The notes below the pieces were generated by a model, which did not search any database, had not been told where the DNA came from, and saw only the letters and a program-made list of their open reading frames with translations. Shown one piece after another: positions 22,051 to 33,544 of a stretch of 64,000 nucleotides of DNA (positions within the stretch are counted from its first letter, which is position 1; each line of letters opens with the position of its first letter). Source of the DNA: Plumapathes pennacea (taxonomy: Eukaryota; Cnidaria; Anthozoa; Antipatharia; Myriopathidae); NCBI GenBank assembly GCA_964036295.1, contig OZ038465.1, positions 20,456,331 to 20,520,330 of the forward strand. The letters run 5' to 3'. Position numbers and translations under genes: made by a program.

Positions 22051-23840
22051 AAGAAAATGAATGACTAACTGAACGTTAATGACTAACATTGAAAACGAAC
22101 TATGCAAAAACATCCGAGGGAAAAACATCAAAGCGCAAAAAAAAAGAAAGAAAAAAAATGAACGACTAACTGAACGTTAAAAACCAACATTGAAAACAAA
22201 CTATGCAGAAACATCCAAGGGAAAAAACATCAAAACGCAAAAAAAAAAAAAAAAAAATGAACAACTAACTAAACGTTAAAAACTAACATTGAAAATGAAC
22301 TACGCAAAAACATCCGAGGAAAAAACATCGAAGCGCAAAAAAAAAAAAAAATTAAAACGATGAACTGAACGTTAAAAACCAACATTGAAAACGAATTACG
22401 CAGAAACATCCGAGGGAAAAACATCGAAGCGCAAAAAAAAAAAAAAAAAAAAATGAAAACGATGAACTGAACATTAAAAATCAACATTGAAAACGAACTA
22501 TGCAGAAACATCCGAGGGAAAAACATCGAAGCGCAAAAAAAAAAAAAATGAAAACGATGAACTGAACGTTAAAAACCAACATTGAAAACGAACTATGCAG
22601 AAACATCCGAGGGAAAAACATCGAAGCGCAAAAAAAAAAAAAAAAAAATGAAAACGATGAACTGAACGTTAAAAACCAACATTGAAAACGAACTATGCAG
22701 AAACATCCGAGGGAAAAACATCGAAGCGCAGAAAAAAAAAAAAAAATGAAAACGATGAACTGAACGTTAAAAACCAACATTGAAAACGAACTATGCAGAA
22801 ACATCCGAGGGAAAAACATCAAAGCGCAAAAAAAAAAAAAAAAAAAATGAAAACGATGAACTGAACGTTAAAAACCAACATTGAAAACGAACTATGCAGA
22901 AACATCCGAGGGAAAAACATCGAAGCACAAAAAAAAAAAAAAAAAATGAAAACGATGAACTGAACGTTAAAAACCAACATTGAAAACGAACTATGCAGAA
23001 ACATCCGAGGGAAAAACATCGAAGCACAAAAAAAAAAAAAAAAAAAAATGAAAACGATGAACTGAACGTTAAAAACCAACATTGAAAACGAACTATGCAG
23101 AAACATCCGTAGGAAAAACATCGAAGTGCAAAAAAAAAAAAAAAAAAAAAAAAAATGAAAACGATGAACTGAACGTTAAAAACCAACATTGAAAACGAAC
23201 TATGCAGAAATATCCGTAGGAAAAACATCGAAGCGCAAAAAAAAAAAAAAAAAAAAAAAAAATGAAAACGATGAACTGAACGTTAAAAACCAACATTGAA
23301 AACGAACTATGCAGAAACATCCGAGGGAAAAACATCGAAGCGCAAAAAAAAAAAAAAAAATGAAAACGATGAACTGAACGTTAAAAACCAACATTGAAAA
23401 CGAACTATGCAGAAACATCCGAGGGAAAAACATCGAAGCACAAAAAAAAAAAAAAAAAAATGAAAACGATGAACTGAACGTTAAAAACCAACACTGAAAA
23501 CGAACTATGCAGAAACATCCGTAGGAAAAACATCGAAGCGCAAAAAAAAAAAAAAAAAATGAAAACGATGAACTGAACGTTAAAAACCAACATTGAAAAC
23601 GAACTATGCAGAAACATCCGAAGGAAAAAGATCGAAGCACAAAAAAAAAAAAAAAAATGAAAACGATGAACTGAACGTTAAAAACCAACATTGAAAACGA
23701 ACTATGCAGAAACATCCGAGGGAAAAACATCGAAGCGCAAAAAAAAAAAAAAAAAAAAAAATGAAAACGATGAACTGAACGTTAAAAACCAACATTGAAA
23801 ACGAATTACGCAGAAACATCCGAGGGAAAAACATCTATTT
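22050..23840. repeat. A-tract satellite of about 100 bp, 18 units
   Basis: Each unit reads GAACTGAACGTTAAAAACC, AACATTGAAAACGAAC, GCAGAAACATCCGAGGG and AAAACATCGAAGCGC, then an A run of about 12-27. ACATCCG-type marks lie at 22108, 22208, 22310 and then about every 100 bp to 23815. The outer units are most diverged and the inner ones nearly identical. The Phe-rich open frames on the minus strand are products of this repeat. Confidence 0.95.
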
Positions 23841-23847
23841 GCGCACG

Positions 23848-24440
23848 CGCAAAAAGTTCTGAAGCTTCGTTTCTCCTCTTTATGCACGATAAATATAAAC
23901 CAGACAGCAAATACAAACAAGGTTTACCTTTACTTCGAGTTGGAACTCCGGTAAAGCCTTCGACTTTCGACTGCCCTGCGAGGAAAGAGAGAAAAGTCTT
24001 CATTAAACGAAAATTTTGCAAACGCGAGCTCTTCAGCAGTTTACAAAGCCGATATGTCTGCAGCGGTTCGAAACTTCACTGACTGCTTCCTTTCCCTTCA
24101 TTTCACGTAGAAATTTGACAGAACTTACCTCAAGTTTAGAGTCCGCACGGGTCCGTACGTCTGTCCTGCTTGAAGTTCGGGAAGCAACTGACTGAAATGA
24201 CGAGAAGCAGATGTAATATATAGAGGACATGTGCACGGGAAATGTGCACGGCAGCAAAAACACGTGCAATATGCAAGTAAAACACAATAGCCTTTCATTA
24301 GTCAAAGGCTAATCATTGCAGATGCAAGACCAATATTCCACGAGAATGCACGCATTTGGCAAAATATGTGTGAAATATGCAGTAAAACCGGTTTACAACA
24401 GCCTGTTCATTGGTCAAAGGCTAATCATTGGAGATGCAAG
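23848..24440. repeat. 0.6-kb direct duplication, left copy
   Basis: It begins GCGCAAAAAGTTCTGAAGC and ends ATTGGAGATGCAAGGC. The right copy is at 25147-25739 and is about 95% alike by eye. It contains a shorter internal repeat, ATTGGTCAAAGGCTAATCAT, twice. No intact gene is evident, although parts stay open (23795-24082). Confidence 0.85.
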
Positions 24441-24785
24441 GCAAAAAAAATGAAACCGATGAACTGAACGTTGACCACCAACACTGAAAACGAACCACGC
24501 AAAAACATCCGAGGAAAAAACATCGAAGCGCAAAAAAAAGGAACGAGTAACTGAACGTTAAAAACCAACATTGAAAACGAACTACGCAGAAACATCCGAG
24601 GGAAAAACATCTAGGCGCAAAAAAAAATTGAACGACTAACTGAACGTTAACAACCAACATTGAAAATGAACTGCGCAAAAACATCTGAGCGCAAAAATAA
24701 AAAAATTAAAAAAATAAAGGAACGACTAACTGAACGTCAACGACCAACATTGAAAAGGAACTACACAAAAACATCCGAGGGACCA
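24440..24785. repeat. Second block of the A-tract satellite, 4 units
   Basis: Four more diverged units (ACATCCGAGG at 24505, 24593 and 24771, and a shorter form near 24683) follow the left copy of the 0.6-kb duplication. The duplication is thus interleaved with the satellite. Confidence 0.85.
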
Positions 24786-25147
24786 GATTCGCATCCTTTT
24801 CGAAAAAAAAAACTAGAAACCAAAGAAAACCCCAAAACCGAATTCAGTTTTAATCACAAGAAAGAAATAACACAATTCCTAGGTTGATGTCACGTTAGTA
24901 CATTCGAAACCATATTAACATTTTGCGCCACATTCAAACCAAGAAATATTCGCCTATTTACTCGATGTGAAATTGATCTATTTTGACCGTAGGTCTGAAC
25001 TACATTCGGCCTTGTGGCCACTTCCCGAGGAACTAGTAACAAACAAGAAAGAAACACTCCCTCTTCGACAAGTAATTAAAGTACAGAAAGGGCCCGCTGC
25101 CCTGCTAACAAGAGACAAAACGTCCTTATTAATCGAAAATTTCGCAA
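24785..25147. other. No gene recognised
   Basis: Unique-looking spacer between the satellite remnant and the right copy of the duplication. It has a short open frame continuous with the duplicated block (24967-25371, ELHSALWPLPEELVTNK) but no recognisable domain. Confidence 0.35.
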
Positions 25148-25860
25148 GCGCAAAAAGTTCTGAAGCTTCGTTTCTCCTCTTTATGCACGATAAATATAAA
25201 TCAGACAGCAAATACAAACAAGGTTTACCTTTACTTCGAGGTAGAACTCCGGTAAAGCCTTCGACTTTCGACTGCCCTGCAAACAAGAGAGAAACGTCTT
25301 TATTAAACGAAAATTTTACAAACGCGAGCTCTCCAGCAGTTTACAAAGCCGATACGTCTGCAGCGTTTTGAAACTTCACTGACTGCTTCCTTTCCCTTCA
25401 TTTCACGTAGAAATTTGACAGAACTTACCTCAAGTTTAGAGTCCGAACGGGTCCGTACGACTGTCCTGCTTGAAGTTCGGGAAACAACTGACTGAAATGA
25501 CGAGAAGCAGATGCAATATATAGGACATGTGCACGGGGAATGTGCACGGCAGCAAAAACACGTGCAATACGCAAGTAAAACACAATAGCCTTCATTAGTC
25601 AAAGGCTAATCATTGCAGATGCAAGACCAATATTCCACGAGAATGCACGCATTTGGCAAAATATGTGTGAAATATGCAGTAAAACCGGTTTACAACAGCC
25701 TGTTCATTGGTCAAAAGCTAATCATTGGAGATGCAAGGCCAATACACCATGCATGCATTGTATGCACGGATTTGGCAAAATATGTGTGAAATATGTAAAA
25801 CCGGTTTACAACAGCCTTTCATTGGTCAAAGGCTAATTATTCATGCAGGGCCCACGAGAC
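25147..25860. repeat. 0.6-kb direct duplication, right copy, plus extra internal repeat
   Basis: Copy of 23848-24440. After 25739 it continues with a third copy of the internal unit (GGATTTGGCAAAATATGTG ... TTCATTGGTCAAAGGCTAAT). The latter unit is about 110-125 bp. Confidence 0.85.
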
Positions 25861-26600
25861 ACGCACACAAAAAAATCGCGCACGGGTGTTTCACAATATC
25901 TTATTTTCCAATAAACAAGTCTTCGTTTGGAGTTTGTGGATAATTCTTGATGTTTTACAACAAGCGTTGCACGAACAACAAAACCTGCACTTGTATATGC
26001 ACGTTTCCACTGTTTGTCCGTAGTCTTTTCTCCCGCCCCCGCCCCCCTCCTTGTAATTTTGTCACTCGCCCTCAGTCTCCCTTCTGCCACCAGAAAAAAA
26101 TGGCGCCCGTAAACACTCTTCAAACGCATGGAATGAGACGGCCAGCAACGCAGGCTATTTTGTCCAATGAGCGCTGATTCAAGCATAATGCGATCGCATG
26201 GTAGAAAAACGTACTTTCCGCGGTAGAATAGAAAACTAACTGGGACTCCTACATACCTCTTAAATGACCATATCCCAAACGAAATGTGAGTCTTGCAACG
26301 GCTTCCTTTACGATCCTCACGCCGCTTATGATGCCGGTTGTACAGTGATGGCGACGGCTTCTATTACTCATTCTTTTGCCGCTCCACGGCTTCCCGTCTC
26401 TAAACCTCTCCCAGTTAATTCTGTTGGTCATGCAGGGACGAATGCAAAGACCGGCGATGGCTTCGGGGGGGGTGGGGGGGGGGGGGGGTGGGCTCAATCC
26501 TCTCAGGGAGGGGACGCTCAAAACATGACAGGCAGCATACGTCATTTTCTGCAACAACAACAAAACATAGGTCCGCAAAGCGTACGTGAAGCTATTTGCT
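25860..26600. other. Unassigned, GC-richer segment
   Basis: This holds CCCGCCCCCGCCCCCC near 26033, an AAAATGGCGCCC start-like context at 26098 and CCAATGAGCG at 26163, all promoter-like, but I cannot connect them to exons. A G-run sits near 26465-26490. Open frames on both strands (26264-26602 plus, 26249-26578 minus) overlap each other and match nothing I know. Confidence 0.3.
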
Positions 26601-26854
26601 AGTTGATGATAGTCTATGATAGGTAGTTCGTGTTACAACGGGGGTGGGAGTTCGAACTATCATCGAATATTTATATCATAGTTTGACCGGGGTTTTACAC
26701 TATGTTCTACTATGCCAGCTACGTACTATGCATGACCAAACACAAATGCACAAACATGACAGTTTATTATATGATTATTTTAAGCTGATCGACATAAAAG
26801 GAGCAAAGTATAGCTTGCCAAAATATTTCAAGTCGTTTGGTAAATTTCTGTGAG

Positions 26855-27210
26855 GTAAGCCAGGTTTTGACTCGTTATAATAGCCAAACAAACCTGTTTC
26901 TCGTGCTCTTCGAACGGTGGTGAAATAGATTCACAGTAAAATTTCCTGTCGACTTTTAAGTCAATTTTTTATTAGCAACAAAACCCGCTCGAGACAATTT
27001 TTATAAACAAACAACTCAGACATACCACAGTCGATTTGGTCATGAAATCATGTGTCAACAAACATATCATGCGAGGTAAACCAGACCGACTCATTATAAT
27101 AGTTTCGTAATGTAACACACTCCAGCCGAACAAACCTGTTTCTCGTGCTATTCGAACGGTGGTGAAAAGGATTCACAGTGAAATTTCCTGTCGATTTTTA
27201 AGGTCGCCCA
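26855..27210. repeat. Pair of direct repeats of about 120 bp
   Basis: GTGAGGTAAGCCAGGTTTTG / GCGAGGTAAACCAGACCG, then ACTCRTTATAATAG, AAACCTGTTTCTCGTGCT, TTCGAACGGTGGTGAA and ATTTCCTGTCGA occur at about 26852-26965 and 27072-27205. Confidence 0.7.
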
Positions 27211-27267
27211 CGTGCGAGAGAGCCAATTATATTTAGAAAACCGGCGTGCCTATTCTGCTTTGAAACC

Positions 27268-27650
27268 AGGGGGGCCCGGGGGTACTCCTCAAAATTGTGG
27301 GTGGGAGTGACACCAAAATTTGCAATTTTTGACCTTATTTCGGACCAAAATGTGCCATTCTCGACCCTATTTCAGACCAAAATGTGCAATTTTCAACCCT
27401 ATTTCAGACCAAAATGTGCAATTTTCAACCCTATTTCAGACCAAAATGTGCAATTTTCAACCCTATTTCAGACCAAAATGTGCAATATCAACCCTATTTC
27501 AGATCAAAATGCTCAATTTTCGACCCTACTACACACCAAAGGTTAAAATTAATACCCTATTTCAGACTAAAGTGCTGAAAATGATACCCTTTGGGGGTGG
27601 CACATACCTATATGGCTCATATATGGGAGTATCCCTCCCCCTTCTGAGGT
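27268..27650. mobile_element. MITE-like repeat with 32-bp internal tandem array
   Basis: Outer sequence GGGGGTACTCCTCAAAATT and GGGAGTATCCCTCCCCC form weak inverted ends. Inside, ACCAAAATGTGCAATTTTC plus AACCCTATTTCAG (32 bp) is repeated about seven times at 27318-27545. Same family as 13620, 17530 and 53770-54115. Confidence 0.7.
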
Positions 27651-29900
27651 GCATTGCAAAATCATCTCAACCGAAATGATATCAAACTACTACTCTATCA
27701 GTGTGTGCAATCACACCTGCACCCGGTATCCAAGTAAACATGACTTTTTTCCCACAATTTGTAAAGAGGCAGTATGGGTGACAAAAAGAATATTCATAGT
27801 TAGTATATACCACACAAGTGAATAGTGCTTTTCTCAGAATATCAAGTACTATTCACCTCCCGGTGGCTTCCGATAAAACAAAATGGCACGTGAACCAAAT
27901 TTTTGCCCACTTTCGTCGGAAATAAAATAGCTACTTGGGAGTGGCTATTAAACTTGTGTGGTATATACTAAAACAATTATTGGCTTGGTAAATATCTACC
28001 GCTATTCACCTCCACTTCGGCAAATAATTGTTAAAAATCACAGCTACCCACTGTGCAAGTAATCAGATGCTAGGTAGTCAACACAATACTGCATAAATTA
28101 TTACTGTTTTGATAGAAAGGAGAATATTTTGAGAATTGCTAGGACTGAAAAAGTTTAAAGAAAATAAACCGAACATAGAAAATAAACTATATCATTATAT
28201 CTGACCTCTTCACTGAGCATCTTCCATCCAAACCGACAGAACTTGGTGCAAAATGTCCATGTTTGCCCATCACCACTTGTTCAAGACACATATTTCAGAC
28301 TATGCAGACAAATATTTAGTTGAGTTAGACTGCAACACACATGTATTGTCTGATAACCAGGAAGGCTCTGAGGAACTTCTTGTTCTCTAAAACCAATATT
28401 AATTTGTTTTTTGTTTAAATGTGTTACCAAGTTCAATTTTGAAACCTTTATGGACATTTTGCTATCTGATAAAGTTTGACAGAGCCTCCCAAACACATGT
28501 TTTGTTTCTTTATACTGTCGAACCCATATTTAGTGGCCTGAAACTAATGTCAGAGTATAATACTAAAATTAAAACCCCTATTGAGCGGCCACAATCACCT
28601 TTTGGCTGTCCCAATAAGGCTTCTACTGTTTTAACCCAATTATTAAAGTAGCCACCAATAATTTAATACATGCGGTTTGGCTTTGTTTTGAAAAGATAAG
28701 AGTCCAAAACAGAAGGTGATGACCAATAAGAGCACTCAAACACAAGTTCTCATCAAAGGATGAAGAAAAATGAGACAAAATGTATAGCAAAGAGTCTTGT
28801 AATAGTCCCAGGACAGACCACTACTTCATTATCAAGGACTAAATTTCAACTATCCACTTACAGCTTGGGTCACCCCAGACAGGCATCAGCTTTCTTTGCT
28901 TAACTATTACACACTTCGCAGCACTCACAATCAGAAGACGCCTTCACTGAAAACGAAGGGGAGAATAATGAACACTGGTGTGAATACTTGTTGGTATGCA
29001 AATTTCAATTCTAAAAACTAAGTTCAAATTCTCCCAAAGATCCAAAAATAAAATAACTGAGTGTATAAGTTGGATGAGTATCATATGTAAGTATGTAGTT
29101 GTTTAAATTTTGGCAAAAAAGCATGGGCTATAGCCTTCCCATTTTTTGGCCTAATCTGGGCTGCTATTTATTCTCAAAACTTTCAATTTCCTCTGTGCCT
29201 AATCTCTGTATATTTCTGGTCTGACTTGCAAAAAGAAGTGATAATACCCTTGCAATAATGAACAATTTGGCTGAAACAGTCAGTACTCCTAAGAACTTAC
29301 TTGGGCTAACTGAATAACCATTTAAAACTTCACTTTTCCTAAAAAAAAAAAAAAAAGAATTGAAACACATCCCAAAATGAATCAAAAGTCAGTGGAATTG
29401 ACCAGCCTATTTAAAATTGTGCACCAAATCGATGTAAAATGTTGTTTTAATTTTGGGTGTGCTTCAATATTTTCACAGCTGAAATACTGTATGATATTTC
29501 ATCTAGGAATACATATTTTCCTGTGAAACTCTTGTGCTAAAATAGTCAATACTGTACTCTAAGAACTTATTCTTACTAATAATTACTAGACAATATTATT
29601 ATGTGCCTTGTGTGTTGTACAAATCTAACCAAGTAATACTTCCCTGCAGATTTTAAGCTACAACAATCTAATTTCTCAAGATTTCTAATTTTGGGGTGTG
29701 CTTCCAATGCATACAGTACCAATATTTTCTTGATACAGGAAAGCATGCTATATGATTAAAGATTATGTACAAAAAAAATAAACACCAAAAGGTTAAAATG
29801 AAGTTAGGATAAAATGCTTACTAGCATTATTTATGTACCCGTAGGTGTTGATATGAATTCTTAATTTCAACCACAAACAAGTGACCACATCTTTAAGCTC
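27650..29900. other. No gene recognised, except a small MITE
   Basis: AT-rich, with no long frame I can support. A 170-bp element lies at 27801-27970 with inverted ends TAGTATATACCACACAAGT and ACTTGTGTGGTATATACTA (the right end has a one-base change), consistent with a TA target site. A possible terminal exon for the putative gene at 29905-32243 lies near 28270-28320, but it rests on a weak acceptor. Confidence 0.45.
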
Positions 29901-29904
29901 TCAC

Positions 29905-32243
29905 CTTGCCACACATGTTGACAACATCAACTATACAAGACTCTTCAGCAATTTGATACCTGTCCAGCCCAATCATAACCAGGATCCTTGAGGGGACTGT
30001 AGAGTGAAGAAGGCTTAAATGCCCAGCACTACCCACTGATGTGGATGTCTCTCCTGTTGGAAGCCTAGCAGTGAAAATAACAGATTATGAAACAGATAAT
30101 AAATAGTTTCTTGAATTCCCAAGGGCAATGTGTACAAATATTTAGTGCAGAAATGTGTTGAATCTTGACTGTGTAAATGTTTCAATATGCATCTATAGGC
30201 ATATATATGCAAAGGACCCTAGTATATTAGAGATGACTAGGGTTAAGAGAGTCATCATGGTCTACTTTACTCGAAGCAGACGGTTCACTTTAATTTCTTG
30301 TTTAAGCTGAAAAAGTACATGTACAGAGGATATTGAATATAATAAACGGGCAAAGCTTTGTGTCTGCTAGACCACCATTACAACCTTGTGTGTCAGTGTT
30401 TGGTGTGGGATACTCAATAATGTGGATTTAAAAGGACAAGATACTATTTCCCTGGCAGATGAACAATAACATGCACACATGTCAAATATTGTGAACTTTT
30501 TGGGGACCAGCATGAGCACTAGTACAAGTGTGTTAATGCTTCAGTGCTAAAAAAAAATATATCCAACAAATAATAGATAGTTCATACATCCATTGGCCCA
30601 TCAGACAACAATTCAGAGGCCTGGGCAGCCCAGTAGTTCATCAAAGTTTGATTTAGCTAGGATTACCAAATCTTTCTTTCTCTCAACATTGAAGCTTATT
30701 GATCAAACTAACTAAAACTCTAACTTGTTCAAGTTTGACACAAATTGGCACAATCACGTTGTGAGCAAAAGGTGTCAGAACATGTGTATATTTTTCCATC
30801 AGACTCAGATGTAAACATAATCCATGACATGACATGTCACTAGGCCAAGGTATTCACAAGAAATCCTTTCAATGTACTGGTTGTTTATCAGAAAGTTGTG
30901 TTCATGAGTAACAATTATTACTACCATCTATTTGCTGGTAATGTCAACTCAACAAAATGACCAAAAGATACAAATACGAGTGAAAACATTCTATGTATAT
31001 TTGTCTACAAGCCTCCATAGTGTTTAATGACTATGTCTGGGGAATGTTATATAAACTGATGTCTGTCAAAGATTATCTTTAGAATGAAGCAACACAACTT
31101 TTTAAGTGTCCATACAGGCTGCACCGATAAACCAATGGTCAAACTGAATTTCTGACTTGACTGTCTGACCAGACGGGGTGTTGTACATGTCTGTGCAGCA
31201 GATTGAAGTGGTTTCGATAAAGTCGCCCTTATAATGTCGAAATGACTTCACCGTATTCGATCCTTCACCCATTGCTCAAAGTGATCAAGTCCCGTTATTA
31301 CAGAAACCCTGAATATCACACAGATGCAGAAAATTTGCCAGGTAGCTTTCGGGTGTAACGAAAACGAAGACCCCGAAAACGAAGACCTAAGACCCAGAAA
31401 ACGAAGACCCCAAAATAAATTAACATAAATTTACAGGGTCTTCGTTTTCTGGGTCTTCATTTTCGGTTTTCGGTGGTGGGTGTATCGAAAACGAAGACCC
31501 CAACCCAAGAGCTGTATCCTTAGCTATTTTTTCATGCATACATGAAAAGGAAGATACAAACTCTTCGCTCAAGGAAATGTAATCCAGATACCCTTGAAGT
31601 GAAGTAACACGTCCTTCCAGACCAAAAGGTGTGAAGTCAAAGTAGACATATTCCAGCATCATTGCCACAGGAGTTTGGCAAATAGCCTCTATCTTGACGA
31701 TATGCCTGTTCTCTAAACAGTTTAGGATGTCCGCCTCCTTGAAAAACAGACGTACATGACGTTCGCGTTGATTTAGCAGCTTCTTAACCAGCACGACCTT
31801 GCCATTTTTCAGCCATTTTGCTGTTGATACCGAACCAAAGCTTGAAAGGTAAAGTCGTAAAGCTTGAACAAGCAGTATGAAAGAGAGTGCCACTTAGTGA
31901 AGCTGTTGGCTATTATTGTTGGGGTCTTCGTTTTCGATACACCCACCACCGAAAACCGAAAACGAAGACCTAGAAAACGAAGACCCCGCAGATTTATGTT
32001 AATTTATTTTGGGGTCTTCGTTTTCTGGGTCTTAGGTCTTCGTTTTCGGGGTCTTCGTTTTCGTTACACCCGGTAGCTTTCTCAGATTGCTCATTAAACG
32101 ATTATCAGTGGCAGGAAAATATGTACACATGTTCGGTAAAACAACTACAGCACAAAACGCCTTCATACCTGCATTTTCTGCTCCTCAGTCTTGAGAAACT
32201 TGGCCGAAACATCGGTCAACCAACGCTGTGGACTGAAATACAG
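29905..32243 (-). CDS. Putative minus-strand gene, three candidate exons, unrecognised
   Basis: Three segments look exonic. 32169-32243 is open for 25 codons (LYFSPQRWLTDVSAKFLKTE) between TTTTCAG and CAG|GTATGA. 31102-31272 starts ATG and reads MGEGSNTVKSFRHYKGDFIE...GQTVKSEIQFDHWFIGAA before a T|GTATGG donor-like site. 29905-30064 reads SAGHLSLLHSTVPSRILVMI, GLDRYQIAEESCIVDVVNMC, GK, then |GTGAGA. The first may be 5' UTR, since no frame crosses to the ATG. The join between the second and third is uncertain: a TCAG acceptor inside the third would give an in-frame join. Composition and splice sites suggest a real gene, but I do not recognise the product. The Mutator-like element 31351-32071 lies in the first intron. 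Confidence 0.35.
31351..32071. mobile_element. Pack-MULE-like transposon carrying a kinase fragment
   Basis: 721 bp. The terminal inverted repeats 31351-31503 and 31919-32071 (153 bp) differ at about five positions and begin GGGTGTAACGAAAACGAAG. Each is built of GAAAACGAAGACC-type subrepeats. The 10-bp sequence GGTAGCTTTC occurs immediately outside both ends (31341-31350 and 32072-32081); depending on where the border is set, the target duplication is 8-10 bp. Long inverted repeats plus a 9-10 bp duplication are Mutator-like features. There is no transposase, so it is non-autonomous. The 415-bp centre is foreign coding sequence. Confidence 0.88.
31504..31918 (-). pseudogene. Captured protein-kinase domain fragment
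   Basis: Minus-strand frame inside the Mutator-like element. It starts at the glycine-rich loop (FGSVSTAKWLKNG) and contains the ATP-binding Lys (VVLVKKLL), a helix-C Glu (FKEADILNCLE), the hinge (AMMLEYVYFDFTPFG) and the start of helix E (HEKIAKDTALGLG). The catalytic loop HRD, the DFG motif and the C-lobe are all missing, so it cannot be an active kinase. The frame runs on into the inverted repeat to a stop near 31420. The hinge wording resembles a cnidarian-expanded kinase family I know only loosely. The parent gene is not in the window. Confidence 0.85.
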
Positions 32244-32339
32244 CTGAAAACATGGCCGTCTAATTACAAACGGATGATCTAGCGGCCGCTGTCAAGCATG
32301 CCAGCGGTTCACTCTCGTTCCCAGTAACTCACGATCATA

Positions 32340-33340
32340 ACCTAACAAAGAATGAACACCTAGACTGGGCATATACTTTAGTCTGGGAGAAAAATACAGA
32401 CATTAGCACATGAGAAAAACATTGGTCCAAATATTTGGTGGACTACATTGTGTACGTACTTTTCTTGTAACGGAACTCGTTAGTTTTGTCGCTGAGTCCC
32501 CGTTTCATTTTCAAATTTATACTTGGAATCAAGAATAAAAATGCTTTAACTTACGTTCAAGAACTGAATGCGCAGGAGTCAGAAAACCCTCACAAAAATA
32601 ATGCCCAAATGCTGCCCAGTGTTTCCAATGCTCTATGCTCCGGAATGGCTTCTCTTTTTTCTCTTGCTTTTTTTCTGGTAGGGCATAATTTGAATCATAC
32701 GTGAAAACACGGACTGTTTTTCCCTTTATACAGAGGTCGTAAAAAAAGGTAAGTGTTCACTTGGCAGAAGGAAAATTGAATTCCAACTACTGAACCGTCT
32801 AATGATAATATTCAACTTAAATCCCTCGCAGGGTATCAAATAAGAACGAGAAACTTCCGTCAGAATTTAAAAATATTTCAGCTCAGTCGTCTCGCTTGTG
32901 TCTACAGTACTTTTCGATATACCTTTCCCTCAAATAGCCACTACAGGTGTAACGGCGGGAGCATATACTGCAGATATACGTCCCTTCATCCGGAAAATAT
33001 CTTTAAGTGCCTCCAGTGTCTGTATTATGACGCTCCAAGTGATTACTGCGTTCTTGAAGTACTGAATTTGAAATATACTTTGCCTGAAAGTATGAGTTGG
33101 GAGCAGAGAAGGTTATTGATCCTTTCCGCAGCAAATTCTCCCAGCCATTCAAGAAGGAATTATATGAATTATATTATTGATATTTCAATCAGCTTTCATC
33201 TAAGTCAGTAAAGGCCGAGTCCCCCTACATGATACGTCTCTGGTGAAAGAAACTGACATCTAAATTCTTGTCCTAAAAAAAGGATGGGCAATTGCCAAAG
33301 TGAGGTTAGTCAGATATTTGCTTCTTTGTATCTTTGTTTT
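32340..33340. other. No gene assigned
   Basis: A plus-strand frame stays open from about 32890 to 33211 (CNGGSIYCRYTSLHP, FKCLQCLYYDAPSDYCVLEV). It has no in-frame ATG near its start, no recognised domain and no clear splice sites. Coding status unresolved. Confidence 0.3.
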
Positions 33341-33544
33341 AACCCTTTCACTCCCAAGAGTGATCAGGTTCAATTTTCTCCTTCTGTGTCTCACCAGAGA
33401 TTGTATCATACAGTGAGGAGAACTTGGCTTTCGATATCTTGATCAGACAGGTGATTAAACTATCAGTTCTCTCTACGTCACCCACACATTTCCTTCATAA
33501 AAAGTTTAGAGGGTCTGCATTTTGAGCCTGGGAGTCAAAGGGCT
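33341..33544. mobile_element. MITE, 'CTTTCACTCCCA' family
   Basis: Inverted ends AACCCTTTCACTCCCA and TGGGAGTCAAAGGGCT. The same family occurs at 42195-42411, 46578-46798 and 56502-56704, with partial copies at 10318, 34137 and 46399. The right end overlaps the stop codon of the guanylate-cyclase-like exon. Confidence 0.8.

Noticed and set aside
22269..23834. Many Phe-rich minus-strand open frames (FSMLVFNVQFIVFIFFFF type)
   Set aside because: They are the translation of the 100-bp A-tract satellite in several frames; the same peptide repeats with the unit.
31420..31893. A 157-residue protein-kinase-like gene
   Set aside because: The frame starts and ends inside a transposon, lacks HRD and DFG, and its last part is translated inverted repeat. 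Annotated as a captured fragment.
32890..33211. Plus-strand open frame with spaced cysteines (FKCLQCLYYDAPSDYC)
   Set aside because: No start codon near its 5' end, no convincing splice sites and no family match; left as unresolved.
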